From an uncultured Actinomyces sp. (GTDB taxonomy: Bacteria > Actinomycetota > Actinomycetes > Actinomycetales > Actinomycetaceae): a DNA stretch of 64,000 nucleotides. A program made the position numbers and the translations under genes. The stretch covers positions 1 to 64,000 of the forward strand of contig CAMPYB010000003.1 in assembly GCA_946998115.1 (NCBI GenBank). The letters are read 5' to 3'. The notes beneath the pieces are model-generated. The model was not told the origin of the DNA and made no database searches. It saw only the letters and a program-made list of their open reading frames with translations. Numbering within the stretch: the stretch's first letter is position 1; each line of letters starts with the position of its first letter. Positions 1-7,487 of the stretch are shown piece by piece.

Positions 1-7
1 TTTTGCT

Positions 8-47
8 TTTTCACGCGCGATATGTATTACAATATATTTTCACGCGC
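8..47. repeat. Two copies of an 11-bp GC-rich word at the window edge
   Basis: The word TTTTCACGCGC occurs at 8-18 and again at 37-47, 29 bp apart, in otherwise AT-rich DNA. It lies past the end of the minus-strand YtxH-like gene. It could belong to a regulatory region of a gene left of the window. No function can be assigned. Confidence 0.4.
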
Positions 48-99
48 AATATTTATGCCCTTTAAGCTGTATGCCATTTATGTTTTACGCAAAGCGCGA

Positions 100-399
100 C
101 TATTTCTCAATATAATCTGATGATTGCTCAGATTTATTAGGCATGCTTGTAACTATAATTTTAGTTGAAAAGAAAGTTTCTTTAATCTTGTTTAAAAGTT
201 TATCAATTATTTTTCCGCCACATGTTTTGAATGCGTTTTTGGTCTTAGCTGTAAAATTATCAACATTTTTTTTCACTATTGGAATTTTATAAAACTTATT
301 TGAATATTTTTTTATTTGATAGTATCTTTCTTTTCCAGCTTTTGCTCCTAAAACATATCCAGTGGAAAAAGTTGCTATTAGTAATATTTTTTTGAACAT
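100..399 (-). CDS. YtxH-like small membrane-anchored protein
   Basis: This encodes a 99-residue protein of unknown role. Residues 1-20 form one hydrophobic segment running into the GYVLGAKAGKERY signature typical of short YtxH-domain proteins in Actinobacteria. The rest is Lys/Asn-rich and polar, with weak amphipathic character. I expect a membrane anchor with a cytoplasmic tail. An AAAGGA ribosome binding site lies five bases before the start codon at 399. The gene is transcribed divergently from the alpha/beta hydrolase at 621. The family is recognised only from the N-terminal motif. Confidence 0.6.
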   Translation of the reverse strand: MFKKILLIATFSTGYVLGAKAGKERYYQIKKYSNKFYKIPIVKKNVDNFTAKTKNAFKTCGGKIIDKLLNKIKETFFSTKIIVTSMPNKSEQSSDYIEK

Positions 400-552
400 A
401 ACAAATCCTTTATAAATGCATTAATATATAAATTTTACATAGTTTATTTATATTTAGTAAAGAATGTATACGTTTTGCATAAGAGTTTTATTTTATAGTA
501 AAAATATTTAATACTTTTTATTTTATTGATAAAACAACTCATTTGTTGTTAA

Positions 553-584
553 TATAATCTATGTGCGACAACGGTGTCGTACAT
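553..584 (+). promoter_or_regulatory. -10 box followed by an operator-like dyad
   Basis: A perfect TATAAT lies at 553-558. Three bases downstream begins an imperfect inverted repeat with arms ATGTGCGACA (561-570) and TGTCGTACAT (575-584), 9 of 10 positions complementary, spaced by ACGG. A dyad over the expected transcription start is the usual arrangement for a repressor site, for example of the TetR type. No good -35 hexamer at 17 bp is visible. The site serves the hydrolase at 621 and possibly the divergent gene. Confidence 0.5.
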
Positions 585-620
585 TAGTTTTTTATTAGGT
601 TTTAATAGATAATATTTAAT

Positions 621-1397
621 ATGAGTGAAGTTAGTGTTGTTACACCTAGGGGTGTGTGTTTATCTGGAACACTTATTGATCCTGAAAATAAGAATGGTTC
701 TATAGTGATTTTTGTTCACGATTTTTTGTCTGAACGATCCGGAGGGCATCGTTATGATGTTATGGCATCTATGTTTAGGCATGCTAATTATTCAACTTTA
801 CAATTCGATTTTTCAGGAGTTGGCGAATCTGAAGATGATATTATAACTCTTGCCAGTGAAATTGAAGATTTGCGTGCGATTTCAGCTTGGGTTCATCAAA
901 AAGGTTATGAAAACCAATTTTTTATTGCAACATCTTTTGGTGGACTTGTGACTTTATCATCTGAACTGGATCGAGCCACTAGTTTTATTGTTATTGATCC
1001 AATGTTCAGCTCTATAAATTATGAGTGGGAAAAAATTTTCCCTGCAGAACAATTAGAACAATTATCTCAAAAAGGCACTACTAAAATTTATGATGATTCG
1101 CATACTAGTCGTAAATATTTTATGATTTCTAAACAAACTCTAGTCGATCTATCTATGACTGATGTTGATAGCATTTTTGAAGGGTTAACATGTCCTATTT
1201 TAATAATGCTAACAGACTATGATTGTGAAAACGCGAGTGAAGTATTCAACGATTTTAACGAAAAATATTTCTCTAAACTACCTGACGGTTCTAAATTAGA
1301 TGTAATCCGTGTACAGAATGAAAATCCAAAAGCAATGAGTGAAGCTTTAGCTGAAAACGCGATTTCTTGGTGTGATTTGCGATTAAAACTAATTTAA
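621..1397 (+). CDS. Alpha/beta hydrolase
   Basis: This 258-residue protein has an alpha/beta-hydrolase fold resembling the serine aminopeptidase/lysophospholipase-like group. An oxyanion-region FVHDFLSERSGG segment (about residues 30-41) stands where HGxx is usual. The predicted nucleophile elbow is ATSFGGL (about residue 105), a variant of GxSxG. No signal peptide is seen, so the protein is probably cytoplasmic. The substrate is unknown. A TATAAT box with an overlapping dyad precedes it, so expression is probably repressor-controlled. No strong ribosome binding site is seen, so the start is somewhat uncertain. The MFS gene follows 100 bp downstream. Confidence 0.7.
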   Translation: MSEVSVVTPRGVCLSGTLIDPENKNGSIVIFVHDFLSERSGGHRYDVMASMFRHANYSTLQFDFSGVGESEDDIITLASEIEDLRAISAWVHQKGYENQFFIATSFGGLVTLSSELDRATSFIVIDPMFSSINYEWEKIFPAEQLEQLSQKGTTKIYDDSHTSRKYFMISKQTLVDLSMTDVDSIFEGLTCPILIMLTDYDCENASEVFNDFNEKYFSKLPDGSKLDVIRVQNENPKAMSEALAENAISWCDLRLKLI

Positions 1398-1498
1398 TTT
1401 GGAATTAATCTATATTTTAAATTAGACTTATGTTTTAAGCTAATCGTGATTAATTTTCATCAACTATTCTGGTGGCAAATTTAAATAATGGAGTATTA

Positions 1499-2710
1499 AT
1501 GTTCGGTACATATAAGGAAATACTATCTATACCTGGTGCTTGGAAATTTTCTGTCACAGGTTTTATAACTAGATTTCCTATGTCAATGGTTAGTATATCT
1601 ATTATTCTTGTAATTTCAACTTTATATAACTCTTATTCTATTGCTGGTCAAGTAGCTGGTGCGTCAATAATTGCTTATTCTGTTGCAGCTCCGTGGCTTG
1701 CTCGTCTTGTCGACAGGTATGGTCAGCGGAAAATAATGTATCCTTCTATATTGTTCAGTTCAGCAAATTTAGTTTTACTATCTGTAACAACTATGTGCAA
1801 AGGCATGCCTGAGCTTTTATTTTTGTTTAGCATTTTAGCAGGAGCATTTTCTGGTTCAGTTGGATCGCTTGTACGTGCGCGTTGGGCATATATCATAAAA
1901 AAACCGAGCCGATTACATACTGCTTTAGCTTTAGAAGCTGCAATTGACGAAATTGTTTTTGTGCTAGGTCCTATTATTGCAACAATTTTAACTACAATGG
2001 TTTATCCTGTAGCAGGTTTACTAATGGCAGTAATTATGAACGTAGTAGGAGCTACTCTATTTTTCTCTTTACGCGACAGCGAGCCACTTGTTGTAAAAAG
2101 CAAGACGGTTGTAAAAGCTAAATCTTTAATGTTGATTCCCGCAATGTTCGCTCTTTTTATAATATATTTGGGTGCAGGAATAATGTTTGGGCTAATCGAT
2201 ATTGTAGTTGTTGGTTTTTCTGAAGAACACGGAGTTAAAAGCGCTTCAGGTGTGATTTTAGCAATGTTCGCTTTAGGATCTATGATTTCTGCCCTAATAT
2301 ATGGTAGCCGACATTGGATGCAACCATTGTGGAAACGTTTCATTATAGGTGTTGTTTTATTAGCAACAGGAGTTTCGACATTCATATTCGCTAATTCTTT
2401 ACCAGTTTTAGCAATTGTTATGTTTATAACAGGATTTGCTATATCTCCCACAATGACAAATGTAAACAATATGGTACAAATTACAGTCTCTCCTGAACGC
2501 TTAACAGAAGGATTTAGTTGGATGAGCACAGCTATTAATATTGGTTCATCTTTAGGCGCATTTTTAGGTGGCTATTTAGTTGATTATGGTGGAAGCGTAT
2601 TGGGTTTAAATTTTGCTATAATTTTCGCGTGGATAATGGTTGTTGTATCAATTATATCTCTACCTATATTGAAAAAATCTGATAACAAAATCAAGCTTGA
2701 AGACAATTGA
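1499..2710 (+). CDS. Major facilitator superfamily transporter
   Basis: This is a 403-residue polytopic membrane protein with about twelve hydrophobic segments and an MFS-A-like loop (LARLVDRYGQRKIMYPS) between helices 2 and 3. It is most like actinobacterial drug/metabolite:H+ antiporters, and its substrate is unknown. The open frame extends upstream to a GTG at 1472. I prefer the ATG at 1499 because GGAG at 1490-1493 is correctly spaced for it. It may be co-transcribed with the upstream hydrolase. It is convergent with the phosphoglucomutase gene. Confidence 0.8.
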   Translation: MFGTYKEILSIPGAWKFSVTGFITRFPMSMVSISIILVISTLYNSYSIAGQVAGASIIAYSVAAPWLARLVDRYGQRKIMYPSILFSSANLVLLSVTTMCKGMPELLFLFSILAGAFSGSVGSLVRARWAYIIKKPSRLHTALALEAAIDEIVFVLGPIIATILTTMVYPVAGLLMAVIMNVVGATLFFSLRDSEPLVVKSKTVVKAKSLMLIPAMFALFIIYLGAGIMFGLIDIVVVGFSEEHGVKSASGVILAMFALGSMISALIYGSRHWMQPLWKRFIIGVVLLATGVSTFIFANSLPVLAIVMFITGFAISPTMTNVNNMVQITVSPERLTEGFSWMSTAINIGSSLGAFLGGYLVDYGGSVLGLNFAIIFAWIMVVVSIISLPILKKSDNKIKLEDN

Positions 2711-2770
2711 CCATAAAATAATTGACCGTAAATATTTTTATAGCCTGTTTGACAAAATATAAAACAAAAA

Positions 2771-4426
2771 TTAGCTTATTGCTTTACTAGTTATGATTTT
2801 ATCAACTAAAATTTTTGCTTCATCTTGTATTCTCTTCAGATGCTCAACACTTATAAAAGATTCTGCGTATATTTTATAAACATCTTCAGTTCCAGATGGG
2901 CGAATAGTAATCCAAGCGTTATCGGTTTCAATTTTCACTCCACCGATCGGTTGATTATCACCCGGAGCGTTGAAATATGTATGTTTTATTTCTTCTCCAC
3001 CTAATGTTTCTAGTGTTATATCCGATTTCGTAATAGAGGCAAGTTTAGATTTTCCTTCTTTTGATATTTTTGCATCTATTCGTTCATAATATGTTTTTCC
3101 ATATTTTTCTATTTGCTCTTCATGAATTTGATCTAAAGTTTTTCCAGTTTTAGCTACAATTTCTGCAGCCAAAAGACCTAAAACAATTCCGTCTTTATCT
3201 GTTGTCCAAATTTTTCCGTCTTTACGTAAAAATGTTGCTCCAGCTGATTCTTCTCCACAAAAACAAATCTGTGATTTTAAAAGACCATCAGTGAAATATT
3301 TAAAACCTACAGGAACTTCATATACTTGTCTATTATGAGCATTGCACACTTTATCTATCAGCGATGAAGAAACTAACGTTTTTCCTATATTCATATTTTT
3401 CTTCCACTGTGGGCGATTATTTATTAAATATTGTGCAACTATAGCCAAATAATGATTAGGATTTAATAGCCCTTTCTTTGTGACAATACCATGCCTGTCA
3501 GCATCAGCATCATTTCCGATACCAATATCATAATTGTCATCTAAAACTGTTTTCGCTAAAGTTCTCATTGCATATTTTGATGAACAGTCCATTCTTATCT
3601 GCTCATCCCAATCTAAAGGCATAAATGACCATGTAGGATCTATTGTTTTATCAATTACCTTTAAATTTATTCCATATTTTTTTTGTATTTTTTGCCAGTA
3701 ATCAACACTTGCCCCACCGAGCGGATGAACACCTATTTTTATGTTTGCATCTAAAATTGATTTAAAATCAATTATATTTTCTAAATCATCAATATATTCT
3801 TCACAAATATTTTCATATTGCAAATTTGGGTTCTCAAGAATCATATCTGCTGGTATTTTTGCAATATTTTCCCAACCATTTTTTAATAATTCATTTGCTC
3901 TATTTGCTATAAAAGTCGTTATTGAACTCTGAGCTGGTCCTGCATGCGGTGGATTATATTTGAAACCTCCATCTTGCGGAGGATTATGTGAAGGTGTTAC
4001 TACTATTCCATCGCTTAGTTCTGTATTTTCACTATCGGAATTAGCTTTAAGTATCGCATAAGAAATAACTGGTGTAGGTGTGAACGGAGAATTTTTATCT
4101 AATATAACTTTTACATCATTTGCCAATAAAACTTGTAAAGCTGTAAGCAAAGCAACTTCAGATAGTGGATGAGTGTCACGACCTATAAACAGTGTGCCGT
4201 TGATATTGTTTTCGCGCCTGTAATCTATTATTGCTTGCGTTATTGATAAGATGTGTGCTTCATTGAAACTATTCTTTAAACTGGTACCTCTATGCCCACT
4301 AGTGCCGAATGAGACTTTTTCGTTGTTATTTTCAGGGTTAGGTTTTGAAGCGTAGTATGCTTCCAATAATTCATCTACATTTACTAAATCTTGCGGTTGC
4401 GCTATCTGTCCAGCTCTGTCATACAT
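2771..4426 (-). CDS. pgm: Phosphoglucomutase (alpha-D-glucose phosphate-specific)
   Basis: The enzyme interconverts glucose 1-phosphate and glucose 6-phosphate, linking glycogen and nucleotide-sugar metabolism to glycolysis. At 551 residues it has the usual length for the bacterial Pgm family. It carries the phosphoserine loop TPSHNPPQDGG, the metal-binding DNDADADRHG-type loop (GNDADADRHG), the sugar-binding loop CGEESAGA, and the C-terminal phosphate-binding RPSGTEDVYKIYAES. Nothing is truncated. It is divergent from the DUF5926 gene with about 100 bp between starts. No clear ribosome binding site precedes the ATG. Confidence 0.95.
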   Translation of the reverse strand: MYDRAGQIAQPQDLVNVDELLEAYYASKPNPENNNEKVSFGTSGHRGTSLKNSFNEAHILSITQAIIDYRRENNINGTLFIGRDTHPLSEVALLTALQVLLANDVKVILDKNSPFTPTPVISYAILKANSDSENTELSDGIVVTPSHNPPQDGGFKYNPPHAGPAQSSITTFIANRANELLKNGWENIAKIPADMILENPNLQYENICEEYIDDLENIIDFKSILDANIKIGVHPLGGASVDYWQKIQKKYGINLKVIDKTIDPTWSFMPLDWDEQIRMDCSSKYAMRTLAKTVLDDNYDIGIGNDADADRHGIVTKKGLLNPNHYLAIVAQYLINNRPQWKKNMNIGKTLVSSSLIDKVCNAHNRQVYEVPVGFKYFTDGLLKSQICFCGEESAGATFLRKDGKIWTTDKDGIVLGLLAAEIVAKTGKTLDQIHEEQIEKYGKTYYERIDAKISKEGKSKLASITKSDITLETLGGEEIKHTYFNAPGDNQPIGGVKIETDNAWITIRPSGTEDVYKIYAESFISVEHLKRIQDEAKILVDKIITSKAIS

Positions 4427-4524
4427 AGTATATATAATTGCATATTTTAATTAAATTGTTAAAAGTTTTACACATTTTTTAAAAAAATCTGATTATGGCG
4501 AAATATCTTGATAAAATCGTTTTT

Positions 4525-5394
4525 ATGAGTAAAAAAAATCGAAAAAACCCTTTAAAATCACAGGGTAGTGTAGAAAAAAAATATAAAGTTCCTTTTGTCG
4601 TCAGGCCTTTTGAAGGACTCAAATTTGAAGCAGATTTTGTTGCAATGCGTGAATTAGTTCCTGCTGGTACTATTACCGCTCAAACTAATGATAAATATGG
4701 TAAACGCGATGTGACTTTTGTCAGTTTGCTCCCTAATTTTGCACAAGCAGTAGTTAACTCTAAAGGCAAGATTATGGTTGCTCTACAAACACAAATTAAC
4801 AGTGGTGATCCTAGTCATGATTTAGGACTAATATTAGAAAAAGCTTTAAATGCTGATAATGAAACAGTAATTACCGGTGTTGATGTGCGACAACCAGCTC
4901 CTCGTTTGCAAGAAATGCTAAATAACGAATACGAATGCGTTGCTCAAGTGCATGAAGATTGCTCTTTCTGGTTTGATGAAAAAATAGATGATGAAAATAT
5001 TGCAAAAGCTATTGAAAATAGTCGAGAAAATATTATTCCAACAAAAGAAATAGCAGGCGTAAAGAGTGCATATTGGTGCAAGTTTAATAAAGAGTTTATA
5101 CGCTGGGTTTTAACTGATGATGAACGTGAAGTATACAATGCTCTAGCTCGTCTCAAAGTTGAAGGATTATGCGACTTAGGGGAAGGCAGTAAATTCGCGG
5201 GAGCTTTCCGTGGCTTAGGACTTATAGTGCCTGTTTGGGAAGTTGCTGAAGGCATGAGTTTTGAAGATACAGAAAAAGCTATGCAAAAATTAGCTTCAAA
5301 TATGCAAAAACAACTGGCAAACCTTGAACCTTTAACTGATGAACAAAAACGTGTACGAGCTGGACTCGTCAGCCGTCAAGTATCATTAAGATAA
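4525..5394 (+). CDS. DUF5926 family protein (actinobacterial, unknown function)
   Basis: This is a conserved actinobacterial protein of about 289 residues. It is recognised by its basic N-terminus (SKKNRKNPLK), the block VPFVVRPFEGLKFEADFVAMRELVPAGT, and the C-terminal FAGAFRGLGLIVPVWE. Some relatives are mislabelled as SecA-like or topoisomerase proteins; nothing here supports an enzymatic function. The frame is open from an ATG at 4495. I favour 4525 because it matches the family's usual basic N-terminus and because TAAAAT at 4512-4517 lies seven bases upstream, as in a leaderless actinobacterial mRNA. It probably forms an operon with the glycosyltransferase gene 53 bp downstream. Confidence 0.8.
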   Translation: MSKKNRKNPLKSQGSVEKKYKVPFVVRPFEGLKFEADFVAMRELVPAGTITAQTNDKYGKRDVTFVSLLPNFAQAVVNSKGKIMVALQTQINSGDPSHDLGLILEKALNADNETVITGVDVRQPAPRLQEMLNNEYECVAQVHEDCSFWFDEKIDDENIAKAIENSRENIIPTKEIAGVKSAYWCKFNKEFIRWVLTDDEREVYNALARLKVEGLCDLGEGSKFAGAFRGLGLIVPVWEVAEGMSFEDTEKAMQKLASNMQKQLANLEPLTDEQKRVRAGLVSRQVSLR

Positions 5395-5447
5395 TATTTG
5401 AAAAATTTTTTGCAAAAACATGATAATTGTACAGTTTCGGAGATATT

Positions 5448-6245
5448 ATGACTAATACGAATGGTGATAAAAATTTTTCGGGTGTAGCAGTAATTATTCC
5501 TGCAAAAGATGAACAAGAGCGTATTGCGTCCACTATAAGAGCCTGCAGAGGCATACCTGGAGTTGACTTAATAATTGTAGTCGATGACGGGTCAATTGAT
5601 AACACTCAGCACGTAGCTAGAGCTGCTGGCGCAGTTGTAGTACGTCATAGTGTGAACAGAGGCAAAGCGGCAGCTATGGAAACAGGAGCAAAAGTTGCTT
5701 TCATGCGTGACGATCCTGACACTGATGGACGCCTGCTATTGTTCATAGATGCGGATTTATCAGATAGTGCTGCTGAATGCTCGCCTTTAGTGGAAGCTGT
5801 GCAAAAAGGTGATACTGACTGTGCTATAGCCTCCTTTCCGCCTCAAAAAGGAGCAGGAGGTCACGGTATAGTTACAGGATTTGCAAGAAAATCTATATAT
5901 AGAGCTACTGGTTGGCTACCGCGCCAACCACTATCAGGTCAACGTTGTTTAACAAGAGCAGCAATGCATTCCGCTATGCCTCTTGCAAGAGATTGGGGTG
6001 TTGAAACAGCGATGACTATAGATTTGCTGGTTAAAGGATTTACTGTGCAAGAAATTCCTTGTAATTTATCACATAGAGTCAGTAAAAATGATTTTGCTGG
6101 ATATTTACATAGAGCTAAACAGTATAAAGGCGTTTTACTTGCTGTTTTGAGCCGTAAAATACGTGGAATTAAAGCTGAATATAAAGATTATGAAGAAAAT
6201 AGTAAAACACAAGAATTTTCAAAGCCTTACAGGGCACGTCAATAA
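5448..6245 (+). CDS. Family 2 glycosyltransferase, polyprenyl-phosphate type
   Basis: This 265-residue GT-A protein has the family-2 start VAVIIPAKDEQERI, a nucleotide-sugar-binding VVDDGSIDNT, and a DADLSD metal-binding motif. It resembles actinobacterial dolichol/polyprenyl-phosphate glucosyl- or mannosyltransferase-like proteins, without the C-terminal membrane helices of some members. Acceptor and donor are unknown. The start is set at the ATG at 5448 because GGAGA at 5439-5443 precedes it; the frame's upstream TTG is unsupported. It lies between DUF5926 and the lipid-kinase-like gene, all in one direction, suggesting a membrane-lipid or cell-envelope operon. Confidence 0.8.
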   Translation: MTNTNGDKNFSGVAVIIPAKDEQERIASTIRACRGIPGVDLIIVVDDGSIDNTQHVARAAGAVVVRHSVNRGKAAAMETGAKVAFMRDDPDTDGRLLLFIDADLSDSAAECSPLVEAVQKGDTDCAIASFPPQKGAGGHGIVTGFARKSIYRATGWLPRQPLSGQRCLTRAAMHSAMPLARDWGVETAMTIDLLVKGFTVQEIPCNLSHRVSKNDFAGYLHRAKQYKGVLLAVLSRKIRGIKAEYKDYEENSKTQEFSKPYRARQ

Positions 6246-6273
6246 GTGGTACTGAAAATATTTAGGAATAACA

Positions 6274-7428
6274 ATGAATATTTATGCAGTAAACTGGCAA
6301 TTTTGGTTTACATTTTTAGCTATAATTTTAGCTTTAATTTCGATATTTTTTACTTTTGAAAATTGGAAAACTTTACGCTTATTCATGATGCTACAAAAAA
6401 GAGCTAGGCATAGCAGACAATTAATTCCAACAACAAAAGGAGGCATAGCTCACGTTATATACAATCCTACAAAAAATGTTGATTTCAGAGAATTAAAAGA
6501 AAAAGTAGCTATTGTAGCATCTCAAACTGGCATGCAACCTCCTAAATGGGTTCCTACAACTGTTGAAGACAGTGGATATAAAATGGCAATTAACGCTGTA
6601 AAAGAAAAAGCTAGCCTTGTTATAACAGCAGGTGGTGATGGAACTGTTAGAGCAGTTGCTGCAGGATTATGTTCTTCAGGAATACCTATGGGAGTTTTGC
6701 CTGTAGGAACAACTAATCTTTTATATAGAAATTTAGGGTTGCCACTTAATGATTTAGATGAGGCTATTTCTATAGCACTTACAGGACGCAATCGGCAAAT
6801 AGACGTGGGATGGATGCAAATAGTTGATTCTGAAAATGAAAATGTTATTTCTAACAACACTATGACTAATGTTATGAGTGATTCTGGTCAAGATCCTAAA
6901 GAATTTGCTTTCCTAATTATGGCAGGCATGGGTTTTGACGGTGATATCATGAATAATGTTCCACAAGAAATGAAAAAATCTGTAGGCTGGTTTGCATATG
7001 TATGGTCAGCATTAAAAAATTTGCGTAAAGATCGGATAAATTTAAAAATGTCTATCGGCGACAATGATAATTACAGTTCTTTTAAAGCTCGTACAGTGCT
7101 ATTTGCTAATTGTGGATATTTACCAGGGAACATAGCTTTGTTACCTGACGCTCGCATTGATGATGGTTGGTTAGAAATAGCGATAATTGATATTAAATCA
7201 AGAATTATGGGATGGATGTCAATAGCAGTTAAAGTAATATTACAAAGCATAAGTATTAGAACGCATATACCGAAAATTATGGGTAGGCTTGAAATTTTAC
7301 GCACGCATAAGGCACATTTACTTGCTGATGAATACCAAAATATTCAAATTGACGGCGAAGCGATGGGTAAAGCTAAAGAAGTCAAAATTCGTGTTCAATC
7401 GGAAGCTTTAATAGTTAGAACCATATGA
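6274..7428 (+). CDS. Diacylglycerol kinase-family (DagK/LCB5-like) lipid kinase
   Basis: The 384-residue protein starts with one membrane helix (about residues 10-30). The kinase catalytic domain follows, with the nucleotide-binding motif TAGGDGTVRAVAAGL and the GVLPVGTTNLLYRNL block. This is the DAGK_cat/LCB5 family, which phosphorylates diacylglycerol or related lipids at the cytoplasmic membrane face. The C-terminal part (IQIDGEAMGKAKEVKIRV) is the usual beta-rich domain. AGGAA precedes the ATG. The substrate cannot be told from sequence. It is in line with a glycosyltransferase upstream and a large envelope protein downstream. Confidence 0.85.
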   Translation: MNIYAVNWQFWFTFLAIILALISIFFTFENWKTLRLFMMLQKRARHSRQLIPTTKGGIAHVIYNPTKNVDFRELKEKVAIVASQTGMQPPKWVPTTVEDSGYKMAINAVKEKASLVITAGGDGTVRAVAAGLCSSGIPMGVLPVGTTNLLYRNLGLPLNDLDEAISIALTGRNRQIDVGWMQIVDSENENVISNNTMTNVMSDSGQDPKEFAFLIMAGMGFDGDIMNNVPQEMKKSVGWFAYVWSALKNLRKDRINLKMSIGDNDNYSSFKARTVLFANCGYLPGNIALLPDARIDDGWLEIAIIDIKSRIMGWMSIAVKVILQSISIRTHIPKIMGRLEILRTHKAHLLADEYQNIQIDGEAMGKAKEVKIRVQSEALIVRTI

Positions 7429-7487
7429 CAGATAATGCTTTAAAAAGAAACGTATTATAGGGTATTTAGGGAATTTTTAGGGAAATA

